64,000 nucleotides of DNA, taken from Streptomyces virginiae (lineage in GTDB: Bacteria; Actinomycetota; Actinomycetes; Streptomycetales; Streptomycetaceae). The stretch is taken from assembly GCF_000720455.1 (NCBI RefSeq), contig NZ_JOAK01000016.1:1-64000 (forward strand), written 5' to 3'. Under the pieces are notes generated by a model that was not told the DNA's origin, made no database searches, and saw only the letters and a list, made by a program, of their open reading frames with translations. Below are positions 27,079 through 35,462 of this stretch, one piece after another. Positions within the stretch are counted from its first letter, which is position 1, and each line of letters begins with the position of its first letter. The position numbers and the translations under genes were made by a program.

Positions 27079-28287
27079 TCACATGGGGCGTGCGGGGCGC
27101 GGACGATCCTCCTTGACCGCTCGCAGGACCACGAACTTCGGCTCGCTGGCGACGACTTCACTGTTGCCGAAGAGCCGGCGCAGGTGGGTGTGGTAGCCCA
27201 TGTGCCGGTTGGCGACGACCCACAGCTCGCCGCGGGGCCGCAGCGCCTTGCGCGACTGGGCGAACATGCGCAGCGCCGTCGCGTCCGTGGTGGCCTGGTG
27301 GGAGTGGAAGGGCGGGTTGCACAGGATCAGGTCGATCGAGCCCGGGTCCAGCATGGCGACGCCGTCACCGACGAGGAAGTCGGCCCGCTCGCGCTCGCGG
27401 TGCACGTTGGCCCGGAACGTGGCCTTCGCCGAGGCGACCGCCTGGTACGACTCGTCGGTGAACACGATCTCGGCCCGCGGGTCCGCGACGGCGACGGCGG
27501 TGCCGACGATGCCGTTGCCGCAGCCCAGGTCCACGACACGGGCGCCGTTCGTGTTGGTCGGGATGCTCTGCAGGAAGAAGCGGGTGCCGACGTCGAGCCG
27601 GTCCGCGCAGAAGATGCCGGCGTGGTTGACGGCGGTCAGCCCGGCGCCCGAGCCCGCCTCCTGGTCCAGCTTGTACGTCACCGGCCACGGGTCGTCGTCG
27701 CCGCGCGTCGCGGTGGCGGCGCCGGGCGTGCAGAAGATCAGCCGGGCCTTCTTCTCGGCGAGGGAGGTCCTGGTCGGGCCGAGGATCTTCTCGAAGAGGT
27801 TGAGGGTGGAGGTGTGGATCTCCTTGACCATGCCCGTGCCGACGACGACCGTGCCCTCGTGGACGTGCGGCGCCAGCCGGTACAGCTGGTCCTCCAGCAG
27901 CGCCAGGCTCTTGGGTACGCGTACGAGGAGTACGTCGATCCGCTCGGGCGGCGGGTCCTGCGTGGTCAGGAGCCGCACCGTGGACTTGGCGGTGCCGATC
28001 CCGGCCCGGTCCAGGTTCGCCGCGGTACTGGCCCGGGAGAGGTAGGAATCGGTGATCTGCGTCGGATGGTACGCGGCCAGTGCCGTCGTCAGCGCTCCCC
28101 AGCGGTCACCGAGGACGGTGATCTGCCCGGCGCCGGCCAGGTCCACCGGACCGCGTTCCCCCGTACCGGAGTCGAGGTGGCGCAGCAGGTACTCGTCGGC
28201 GGCGTCCCAGGCGCGGAGCCGGTCGCGCGGGTCCTCGGGGAAGCGGGTGAGCTCGTAGGAGCCGAAAGGCGTGGTCAGACGGTTCAT
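27079..28287 (-). CDS. rlmG: 23S rRNA (guanine-N2)-methyltransferase RlmG-like
   Basis: The 402-residue protein has the two-lobed RlmG/RsmC architecture: a degenerate N-terminal Rossmann lobe and an active C-terminal lobe. The active lobe has the SAM motif VVDLGCGNGIVGTAVAVADP, FTDESYQAV and the N-methyltransferase signature LILCNPPFHSHQA. The expected product is m2G at the position equivalent to E. coli 23S G1835. The ATG at 28287 matches the conserved start MNRLTTPFGSYELTRFP. Confidence 0.85.
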   Translation of the reverse strand: MNRLTTPFGSYELTRFPEDPRDRLRAWDAADEYLLRHLDSGTGERGPVDLAGAGQITVLGDRWGALTTALAAYHPTQITDSYLSRASTAANLDRAGIGTAKSTVRLLTTQDPPPERIDVLLVRVPKSLALLEDQLYRLAPHVHEGTVVVGTGMVKEIHTSTLNLFEKILGPTRTSLAEKKARLIFCTPGAATATRGDDDPWPVTYKLDQEAGSGAGLTAVNHAGIFCADRLDVGTRFFLQSIPTNTNGARVVDLGCGNGIVGTAVAVADPRAEIVFTDESYQAVASAKATFRANVHRERERADFLVGDGVAMLDPGSIDLILCNPPFHSHQATTDATALRMFAQSRKALRPRGELWVVANRHMGYHTHLRRLFGNSEVVASEPKFVVLRAVKEDRPRPARPM

Positions 28288-28359
28288 CGTGCCCCCAGGC
28301 TAACCGAGGCGGCCGCCCGGCCCCGAACGCACGGGCCGGGCCGTCCGTCGTACGGGCCG

Positions 28360-28719
28360 CTACTCGGGGAACTCGCCGGCCATCGCGGCGGCCATCCGCA
28401 AGTGGGGGCGGGCCTCGCCGGGCCGCCCCAGACGCTCCAGGGTGCGACCGAGCATGAGCCGGGCGTAGTCCTCCACCGGCCACCGCTCCAGCACGGCGCG
28501 CAGCTCGCGCTCGGCGCGGGAGAGCTGGGCGGAGTGGTAGTAGGCACGGGCCAGCAGCAGCCGCGGCGCCAGCTGCTCGGGGGCCTCGCCGGCCAGCGGC
28601 TCCAGGATGCGGGCGGCCGTCGCGTACTCCCGCGCGTCGAAGAAGAGCTGGGCGCGCGCCCAGCGCTCGGCCGCCGTCCCGTGCTCGTAGTACTCCGTCG
28701 GCGCGTTCATCGCGTCCAT
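28360..28719 (-). CDS. Tetratricopeptide repeat protein
   Basis: The 119-residue protein has three TPR-like helix pairs: AAERWARAQLFFDAREYATAARIL, QLAPRLLLARAYYHSAQLSRAERELRAVL and EDYARLMLGRTLERLGRPGEARPHLRMAA. It is probably an adaptor. I chose the ATG at 28719 (MDAMNAPTEYY) with GGAAGGGA upstream; a second ATG at 28710 is possible. It is divergent from the pirin gene. Confidence 0.82.
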   Translation of the reverse strand: MDAMNAPTEYYEHGTAAERWARAQLFFDAREYATAARILEPLAGEAPEQLAPRLLLARAYYHSAQLSRAERELRAVLERWPVEDYARLMLGRTLERLGRPGEARPHLRMAAAMAGEFPE

Positions 28720-28824
28720 CGCGTCCCTTCCGCCGTTCAGGTGGTTCGTCCGCTGCCTCCAACACGCTCGGCGACCGGAACATTCCACTCAACACGGCCG
28801 CCCCCTCGGGGCTAGGTTGTGCCC

Positions 28825-29790
28825 ATGAGCAATCTCGATCGCCAGCCCGCTCTCTCCGCCTGCGGCGGCCGCGGATTCGTCGTGGCCGAACCGGTGCGCG
28901 AGCTCCTCAGCCCGCGCACGGTCAAGCTCGGGGAGTCCACCGAGGTACGCCGACTCCTGCCGAACCTGGGCCGCCGCATGGTGGGCGCCTGGTGCTTCGT
29001 AGACCACTACGGTCCGGACGACATCGCCGACGAGCCCGGCATGCAGGTCGCGCCGCACCCGCACTCCGGGCTCCAGACGGTGAGCTGGCTCCACGAGGGC
29101 GAGGTGCTGCACCGCGACAGCGTCGGCAGCCTGGAGACGATCCGCCCGCGCGAGCTGGGCCTGATGACCTCCGGCCGCGGCATCAGCCACTCCGAGGAGA
29201 GCCCGCGCCCGCACGCGCGCTTCCTGCACGGCGCCCAGCTGTGGGTGGCCCTGCCCGACGCCCACCGGAACGTGGAACCGCACTTCCAGCACCACGCGGA
29301 CCTGCCGCGGGTGACGGCCCCGGGCCTGACGGCGACGGTCATCCTCGGCACCCTGGACACGGCGACCTCGCCCGGCACGGCGTACACCCCGATCGTGGGC
29401 GCGGACCTCACCCTGGCGGCGGGTACGCGGACCCGCCTCCCGCTGGACCCGGACTTCGAGTACGCCGTCCTGTCCATGTCGGGCGAAGCCCACGTCGACG
29501 GCGTCCCGGTCCTCCCGGGCTCGATGCTCTACCTCGGCTGCGGCCGCACGGAACTCCCCTTGCACGCAGCCTCGGACGCGGGCCTGATGCTCCTGGGCGG
29601 CGAGCCGTTCGAGGAGGAGATCGTGATGTTCTGGAACTGGATCGGCCGGAGCAACGAGGAGATCATCCAGTTCCGCAAGGACTGGATGGAAGGCACCCGC
29701 TACGGCGAGGTAAAGGGCTACGACGGCCCGCCGATCCCCGCTCCGCAACTCCCGCCCGTGCCGCTGAAAGCACGGGGACGGGTGCGCTGA
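28825..29790 (+). CDS. Pirin family protein
   Basis: This 321-residue double-cupin protein has the pirin metal-site region HPHSGLQTVSWLHEGEVLHRDSVGS, then GLMTSGRGISHSEESP and LHGAQLWVALP. The C-terminal cupin ends in FWNWIGRSNEEIIQFRKDWMEG. Bacterial pirins are iron-binding, sometimes quercetinases or redox-linked regulators; activity here is open. ATG at 28825 (MSNLDRQPA). It is the last intact gene before a decayed stretch (29791-30674). Confidence 0.92.
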   Translation: MSNLDRQPALSACGGRGFVVAEPVRELLSPRTVKLGESTEVRRLLPNLGRRMVGAWCFVDHYGPDDIADEPGMQVAPHPHSGLQTVSWLHEGEVLHRDSVGSLETIRPRELGLMTSGRGISHSEESPRPHARFLHGAQLWVALPDAHRNVEPHFQHHADLPRVTAPGLTATVILGTLDTATSPGTAYTPIVGADLTLAAGTRTRLPLDPDFEYAVLSMSGEAHVDGVPVLPGSMLYLGCGRTELPLHAASDAGLMLLGGEPFEEEIVMFWNWIGRSNEEIIQFRKDWMEGTRYGEVKGYDGPPIPAPQLPPVPLKARGRVR

Positions 29791-29955
29791 ACTGCGGTTT
29801 TCTGCAGTAGGTCGACCGGTTGACATCAGTCGAGGAGAGAGCGCATACCGTACGGAGGTCCTTCCGGCGGGGCAGGCGACTGGAGGCTCTGGAAGGCCCT
29901 CTCGGGATCCTCGACGTTTCCCAGGTATGACCAGTTGGGGTCAGCTTTGCCAGGA

Positions 29956-30078
29956 CCAATGCTGACCCAATGCTGACTTTGGTGACAGTTCGTCAGCTCG
30001 CTTCATCGTTTCCGGGGGTCGTGAAGGAGTCCTGGGCGGGTGCCCCGGACGCGGTGCGACGGGCTGTACGGAGCGTAG
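29956..30078 (+). repeat. Repeat copy A (about 120 bp) at the edge of a decayed gene
   Basis: The segment runs from CCAATGCTGACCC to GTACGGAGCGTAG. It resembles 59855-59973 in the same orientation, with the best agreement at both ends (GGTGAC-GTTCGTCAG and TGTACGGAGCGTAG) and nearly equal length (123 versus 119 bp). In both places a decayed minus-strand gene reads into the right edge. No transposase frame is visible. I read it as the end or scar of a mobile or recombination element. Confidence 0.55.
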
Positions 30079-30534
30079 TCGAATCGCGCGGACGAGACGA
30101 TGCGCGCGGGCAGCATGCCGAGCGCCATGCGAAGGCGGTGGCGGGGTCGGATCCGTGGTCGCGCCGGAGGATCAGCAGGAGGTTGTGCGTGTGGGAGCTC
30201 GCTTCCTCTCTGGCGGGTGAGTGGACGTCGTTGTGGAGGGAGTCGATCTCGGCGGCCACTGCCCGCAGCGCGGAGACTGCGGTGGGGGCGAACAGGGGTG
30301 GGTGGGCAGTTCGTCGTGGCCGATCCGTTCGGCGAGGTCGAGGGTGGGCTGGACGCCGATGGTGTCGTGACGCAGTCGGAGATGCTCCTCAGTGTTGATC
30401 AAGGCGCCGTGGCGGTGGTTGGCGGGTTCCTGGACGTGCCCGTTGAGGTACGCGCGCCAGTGGGCGCCGGCCCTGTCGCGCCAGACGCGTTGCCCGCCTG
30501 CCCGCCCGTCTCCCGGGTGCCGGTTTCCCCGACG
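30079..30534 (-). pseudogene. Truncated, frameshifted class I terpene synthase
   Basis: Translating 30534 downwards gives WRDRAGAHWRAYLNGHVQE, then RLRHDTIGVQPTLDLAERIG and HDELPTHP. After a 1-base shift near 30295-30306 the frame continues as LFAPTAVSALRAVAAEIDSL followed by HNDVHSPAREE and THNLLLILRRDHGSDPATAFAW. NDVHSPARE (30204-30233) is an intact NSE triad (NDxxSxxxE) of bacterial sesquiterpene cyclases. The N-terminal half with the DDxxD motif is absent, with a stop at 30535-30537 upstream. The sequence loses similarity near 30110, at repeat A. It cannot make a functional cyclase. The rest of 29791-30674 holds no intact gene. Confidence 0.75.
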
Positions 30535-30674
30535 TCACGCCGGTGGGGCCGGTCAGGTCCCACGCGGCTGTTGGACCATTCGAATGGAGCCAACGAACCG
30601 GACGCTCGTATGAGCGGGGCCCCGGTGAAGGCGCCGGTCGCGCGGTTCCCGGCGCGATCAGGTAATCAGGAACG

Positions 30675-33143
30675 GTGGACAAGGACGCGACCGACCCCTT
30701 CGTGCATGTCCGGGGCGCCAGTGAGAACAACCTGCGGAACATCGACGTCGACGTGCCGCGGGACGCGATGGTCGCCTTCACCGGCGTCTCCGGTTCGGGC
30801 AAGTCCTCGCTCGCGTTCGGCACGCTCTACGCGGAGGCCCAGCGGCGCTATTTCGAGTCCGTGGCACCGTACGCCCGAAGGCTGTTGCAGCAGGTCGGCG
30901 CACCGCACGTGCAGGAGATCACCGGACTGCCACCGGCCGTGGCCCTGCAGCAGCGACGCGGGTCGCCCAGCTCGCGCTCGACGGTCGGCACCCTCACCAC
31001 GCTGTCCAATCTGCTGCGCATGCTGTACTCACGCGCCGGCACCTATCCGCCCCGGGCCGCACGGCTGGAAGCCGAGTCGTTCTCACCCAACACCACGGCC
31101 GGTGCCTGCCCCGAATGCCACGGACTGGGCGTCGTGCACGACGTCGCCGAGGACCTGCTCGTCCCGGACCCCTCGCTGAGCATCCGCGAGGGGGCGATCG
31201 CCGCCTGGCCGGGCGCCTGGCAGGGCGCCAACCTGCGCAGTGTCGTGAACGGCCTGGGGATCGACATCGACCGGCCGTGGCGCAGGCTCAGGAAGAAGGA
31301 CCGGGACTGGCTGCTGTACACCGACGAGCAGCCCTCCGTGTACATCGAGCCGGAGGAGGACCGCGTCGACTACGGCTACCAGGGAAAGTTCTGGAGCGCC
31401 CGCAAGCACGTCATGCACGTCCTCGCCGACTCCAAGAGCGAGAAGATGCGCGAACGGGCGCTCCGGTTCGTCAGGAGTGTGCCCTGCCCCGAGTGCCACG
31501 GCAGTGGACTGCGGCCCGAGGCGCTCGCCGTGACCTTCGCCGGACGTTCCATCGCCGAGATCAACGCGATGCCGCTCACCGAGGTCGCGGGGCTGCTGCG
31601 GCCCGTCGCGGGGCGGTCCCAGGCCGACGCCACCACGTCGACCGCCCGATCCGGGGAGACGACCGAGGTCGCGGTCCGGATCTGCGGCGATCTGGTCGCG
31701 CGGGTCGACGTACTGCTCGACCTGGGCCTCGGATACCTCAGCCTCGGACGCCGCTCGACGACCCTGTCGCCCGGCGAGGCGCAGCGCCTGCGGATCGCCA
31801 CCCAGCTGCGCTCGGGGCTGTTCGGCGTCGTCTACGTCCTCGACGAACCCTCCGCGGGCCTGCACCCGGCTGACGCGGAACCGCTGCTGGACGTGCTGGA
31901 GCGCCTCAAGGCGGCGGGCAACTCGCTGTTCGTCGTGGAGCACGACATGGACGTCGTACGGCGGGCGGACTGGGTGGTCGACATCGGCCCCGGCGCGGGC
32001 GAGGGCGGCGGCCGGGTGCTGTACAGCGGCCCGGTCGCCGGTCTGGAGCGGGTGGCGGAGTCGGCCACGAGCCATCACCTGTTCGGGCGCGCCGAACCGC
32101 TCGCTCACCGCCCGCGCACCCCGCAGGGCTGGCTGCACCTGAGGGGCGTCTCCCGCCACAATCTGCACGACGTGTCCGTCGACGTACCGCTGTGCGTGCT
32201 GACGGCGGTGACGGGCGTGTCCGGTTCCGGAAAGTCGACACTGGTGACGCAGGTGCTCGCCGAGGTCGTCCGCGGCCACCTCGGACTCGCACCCGAGGAG
32301 CCCGACGAGGCGCAGCTGGTGGTCGACGTCCAGGACGCATCGGGGGTCGAGTCCTTCGACCGGCTGGTCCGGGTCGACCAACGGCCCATCGGCCGCACTC
32401 CCCGTTCCAACCTGGCCACGTACACGGGGATGTTCGACGCGGTGCGCAAGCTGTACGCGGCGACGGACGAAGCCAGGGCGCGCGGCTACTCGGCCGGGCG
32501 GTTCTCCTTCAACGTGCCCGATGGACGGTGCGAGACCTGCCAGGGCGAGGGATTCGTCGCGGTGGAACTGCTCTTCCTGCCCGGCACCTACGCACCGTGC
32601 CCGACCTGCGGGGGCGCCCGCTACAACGCCGAAACGCTGGAAGTCACCTACCGCGGCAAGAACATCGCCGAAGTGCTGGGGTTGTCCGTCGACGCCGCCG
32701 CCACGTTCCTGTCCGCCGTCCCTCCCGCCTCCCGCAGTCTGGAGACGTTGCGCGAGGTGGGACTGGGGTACCTGCGGCTGGGGCAGCCCGCGACGGAGCT
32801 GAGCGGGGGTGAGGCGCAACGCATCAAACTGGCCACCGAACTGCAGCGAGCCCGCCGCGGCCACGCGCTCTACCTGCTCGACGAACCGACGGCGGGGCTG
32901 CACCCCTCGGACGTCGCGCTGCTGCTGCGACAGCTGCACCGGCTCGTCGACGCCGGCAACACGGTCGTCCTCGTCGAGCACGACCTGGACACGATCACCA
33001 CCGCCGACTGGGTGATCGACCTCGGGCCCGGCGGCGGCGACGCGGGCGGGCGGGTGGTCGCGGCGGGCTCGCCGGCCAAGGTGGCCAGAGCCCGCCGCAG
33101 CGCCACCGCGCCCTACCTCGCGGCCCGGCTCGCGCGCAGGTGA
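30675..33143 (+). CDS. Short UvrA-like ABC ATPase (DrrC/UvrA2 type)
   Basis: This 822-residue protein has two ABC ATPase halves: Walker A GVSGSGKSS (residues 37-45) and GVSGSGKST (from 514), signatures LSPGEAQRLRIA and LSGGEAQRIKLA, and Walker B regions VLDEPSAGLHP and LLDEPTAGLHP. Zinc-finger CxxC pairs (CPECHGLG, CPECHGSG, CETCQGEG, CPTCGGAR) are present. Housekeeping UvrA is about 950-1000 residues; this one is shorter. It belongs with the UvrA-like proteins linked to drug resistance or alternative repair. The GTG start follows CAGGAACG. It converges on the PucR-type gene with 19 bp between stops. Confidence 0.9.
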   Translation: MDKDATDPFVHVRGASENNLRNIDVDVPRDAMVAFTGVSGSGKSSLAFGTLYAEAQRRYFESVAPYARRLLQQVGAPHVQEITGLPPAVALQQRRGSPSSRSTVGTLTTLSNLLRMLYSRAGTYPPRAARLEAESFSPNTTAGACPECHGLGVVHDVAEDLLVPDPSLSIREGAIAAWPGAWQGANLRSVVNGLGIDIDRPWRRLRKKDRDWLLYTDEQPSVYIEPEEDRVDYGYQGKFWSARKHVMHVLADSKSEKMRERALRFVRSVPCPECHGSGLRPEALAVTFAGRSIAEINAMPLTEVAGLLRPVAGRSQADATTSTARSGETTEVAVRICGDLVARVDVLLDLGLGYLSLGRRSTTLSPGEAQRLRIATQLRSGLFGVVYVLDEPSAGLHPADAEPLLDVLERLKAAGNSLFVVEHDMDVVRRADWVVDIGPGAGEGGGRVLYSGPVAGLERVAESATSHHLFGRAEPLAHRPRTPQGWLHLRGVSRHNLHDVSVDVPLCVLTAVTGVSGSGKSTLVTQVLAEVVRGHLGLAPEEPDEAQLVVDVQDASGVESFDRLVRVDQRPIGRTPRSNLATYTGMFDAVRKLYAATDEARARGYSAGRFSFNVPDGRCETCQGEGFVAVELLFLPGTYAPCPTCGGARYNAETLEVTYRGKNIAEVLGLSVDAAATFLSAVPPASRSLETLREVGLGYLRLGQPATELSGGEAQRIKLATELQRARRGHALYLLDEPTAGLHPSDVALLLRQLHRLVDAGNTVVLVEHDLDTITTADWVIDLGPGGGDAGGRVVAAGSPAKVARARRSATAPYLAARLARR

Positions 33144-33162
33144 TCGATCTGCCGCATCGCGT

Positions 33163-34962
33163 TCAACGATGCCGTTCTCCTGCTTGTTCGCCCAGCACGA
33201 TCTTCCACACCCGGGTCGCCACCTGGAGGTTGAGCCGGTCCTCGACGTCCGCGAGGTCGTTGCCGCTGATGCTGCGGATGCGCTGGAGCCGATAGCGCAG
33301 CGTGCTGCGGTGGATCGCGAGGGATTCGGCGGTCTCGTCGTAGTTGCCGCCGCAGTCGAAGTACTGGGACAGCGTCTCCACCATGGCCGTGTGGTGCCGG
33401 GAGTCGTAGTCGATCAGCTGCCCGAGCCAGTCGTGGACGAACGTCTCCAGTTCCCGGTAGTCGTTGCCGGGTCCCAGGATGCGGTAGAGGCCCAGTTCGT
33501 CGAAGAACGTCGTGCCGTAGTGCTCGCCGCGGGAGTGGCGGCGCACTTCCAGGGCGCGCTGCGCCTCCTGGTATCGCTGGGGGATGTCGTCCAGGGAGTC
33601 GCAAGGGGCGCTCACCCCGATGGTCCCGGACCGTGTCCCGGTCTCCCGGGCGAGCGCCTCGTACAGCGCGCGGGCGTGCGGTCTGTCGTCGGTGACCAGG
33701 ACCACGTGGTCGGAACGCCGGGTCAGCAGCGCGTGCATGCCCACGGCGGAAGCCGCCCGGCCCACGGTCTGTGCGAAGGAACCGTCCGCGGTCCGGTTCG
33801 ACCACTGCACCACGACGACGTAGTGGCGGCGGTGCAGGTCGTGTCCGACGGCCTCGGAGCGGGCGTAGGCGCTCGGCTCGTCCGTCCCTGCCAGGAGGTC
33901 GTCGGCCAGCTCGCGGTGCAGCCTCGACTCCACTTCGGCCAGATTGCGCAGGTGCGCCAGCTCCGGGGCGAGCCACGCGGCGCCGTCCTCCAGCGCGCGC
34001 AGGGTGTGTTCGTCGGCCTCGCCCCGGACGTCGACCAGGGCCAGCACGCCCAGGATCTCGCCGTGCGGGCGGACCAGCGTGACCAGCCGGTCCTTCACTC
34101 GCACCGGCCCGGCCCGACGGGCGACGGCGTGCAGCATTTCGTCCTGGCGTACGGGGTCAGGTTCGGGATAGGGGTCGGGGCGACCGGGACCGGTCCAGGA
34201 CCTCAGCCGCCCGAAGCGGTCCTCGACCAGCGCGGGGAGTCCGGTGAGCGCGTGCAGCGCGCGGGTGGTGGCTTCCTCGCCGCCGCCCGAGGCGGCGACG
34301 TCGGCCATGAGCGCGTGAACTGCCTGCTCGTACCCCAGCTCGGCCACGACGGAGATCAGCCGCCCCTGGAGGGCTGTCCGCTCCTCCCTCAGCCGGTGCA
34401 GCTCCAGCGCGTCCTCGCGTTGGCGGCGGTGTGCGAAGGCGACAGACAGTGCAGCGGCGGTGTGCCGGACGAGCGTGGCGAGCAGGGAGCGCTCGGCCTC
34501 GGTGGGCAGGGAGGGGGACGTCACCACGAGGTAGCCGTGGAGTCTTTCGATCCCGCGTAGCCCCAGGGCCCGGCCCCAGGGCCAGCCGGGCACGGTCACG
34601 GGGCCGTCCTCCCCGGCCAGCTCCCGTACCCTCCGGTCCACGGCCACCGCATGGACCTGCCCGTTCCGCGGGCTGGGGACCAGGTCGCCGTCCATTTTGA
34701 GGTATCCGGCCTCGGCACTGTAGGGCCCTGAGGCGTCTATGTGGTCCATGGCCAGGCTCAGGATCTCGCCTTCGTCCAGGGTGTCGAACAGGGCGCCGGA
34801 GAGCACCGTCAGTGCGTGGGGGACACGGTCGGCCGGGGTTGGAGCGGGTGGGCGGGGCTCACGCCGCGCGGCCATGGGGATTCGCCTGCCGCTGCCCGGC
34901 GGAAGGCGGCTCTCCCTGTCGCAGCGGCGGCAGTACAGGTTGTGCGCCCGGCTGCCGGCCAT
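33163..34962 (-). CDS. PucR-type transcriptional regulator with GAF-like sensor region
   Basis: The 599-residue protein begins with a short CxxC stretch (YCRRCDRE). A likely GAF-type sensory region follows at residues 45-190 and another at about 225-345 (LHALTGLPALVEDRFGRLRSW). Then comes the GGDEF-like PucR middle domain (HYVVVVQWSN...TIGVSAPCDSLDDIPQRYQEAQRAL). The C-terminal helix-turn-helix is FDCGGNYDETAESLAIHRSTLRYRLQRI. GGAGTGATCCC precedes the ATG. Lying upstream of the chaperone cluster in the opposite orientation, it is a candidate regulator of it; that is inference. Confidence 0.88.
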   Translation of the reverse strand: MAGSRAHNLYCRRCDRESRLPPGSGRRIPMAARREPRPPAPTPADRVPHALTVLSGALFDTLDEGEILSLAMDHIDASGPYSAEAGYLKMDGDLVPSPRNGQVHAVAVDRRVRELAGEDGPVTVPGWPWGRALGLRGIERLHGYLVVTSPSLPTEAERSLLATLVRHTAAALSVAFAHRRQREDALELHRLREERTALQGRLISVVAELGYEQAVHALMADVAASGGGEEATTRALHALTGLPALVEDRFGRLRSWTGPGRPDPYPEPDPVRQDEMLHAVARRAGPVRVKDRLVTLVRPHGEILGVLALVDVRGEADEHTLRALEDGAAWLAPELAHLRNLAEVESRLHRELADDLLAGTDEPSAYARSEAVGHDLHRRHYVVVVQWSNRTADGSFAQTVGRAASAVGMHALLTRRSDHVVLVTDDRPHARALYEALARETGTRSGTIGVSAPCDSLDDIPQRYQEAQRALEVRRHSRGEHYGTTFFDELGLYRILGPGNDYRELETFVHDWLGQLIDYDSRHHTAMVETLSQYFDCGGNYDETAESLAIHRSTLRYRLQRIRSISGNDLADVEDRLNLQVATRVWKIVLGEQAGERHR

Positions 34963-34986
34963 GGGATCACTCCGTTCTCTTCAAGC

Positions 34987-35400
34987 CTACGGCCGAGCGG
35001 TGGTGCTTGGCCGAGCCGGCTCATACGGGATGTTCGGTTTCTTCCTCTCGTACTCGTGGGGCGACCGGACCCTTGCGTTTCTGACTCGCCAGGCGCAGGC
35101 GCGGAGCCACTGGCCCCGCCACGCTGGGAAGGGTTCGAAACCGTCCGTGCGCACCGGCAGCAAGGGCCGGGCGGTGACCGAGCAGGTCCGCAGGCCGGTC
35201 GCCTCGTACAAGAGACGTACCGGGAAGCCGCCCACGCCGTTGACCACCTCTTGGGCCACGGGTTTTCCCGTGGCGAGCCGCGATTCTGCCTCGCGCTGCT
35301 CGATGCGGTCGAGCCGGTACGAGGTCGTCGTGGACGAGGAGGTCTCCGACGAGGCCGCGGGGCTGATCGGCGGGATGCAGACCACTGGCAGAGGTCCCAC
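34987..35400 (-). CDS. Hypothetical protein between the PucR-type gene and dnaK
   Basis: This 137-residue frame has strong G/C third-position bias in its central part. It reads TSYRLDRIEQREAESRLATG, then KPVAQEVVNGVGGFPVRLLY, with a C-terminal RSPHEYERKKPNIPYEP. No known domain is recognisable. It sits 24 bp upstream of the PucR-type gene on the same strand and diverges from dnaK with a 62-bp gap, so the dnaK promoter must overlap its 5' end or that gap. The competing plus-strand frames here have poorer codon bias. It may be a false gene. Confidence 0.45.
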   Translation of the reverse strand: MGPLPVVCIPPISPAASSETSSSTTTSYRLDRIEQREAESRLATGKPVAQEVVNGVGGFPVRLLYEATGLRTCSVTARPLLPVRTDGFEPFPAWRGQWLRACAWRVRNARVRSPHEYERKKPNIPYEPARPSTTARP

Positions 35401-35462
35401 CCGTACCTGAACGAACGTGATCCGGACAGTCGGCGCAGGCGCCGTACCGGGAGGAGTTCCTC

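Noticed and set aside
30675..33143. Housekeeping UvrA
   Set aside because: At 822 residues it is well short of UvrA and lies alone in an accessory region; it fits the short UvrA-like/DrrC group better.
35401..35462. HAIR or CIRCE heat-shock element upstream of dnaK
   Set aside because: No CTTGAGT-N7-ACTCAAG or TTAGCACTC-N9-GAGTGCTAA-like sequence is present; only a small GGCGC-AG-GCGCC dyad is.
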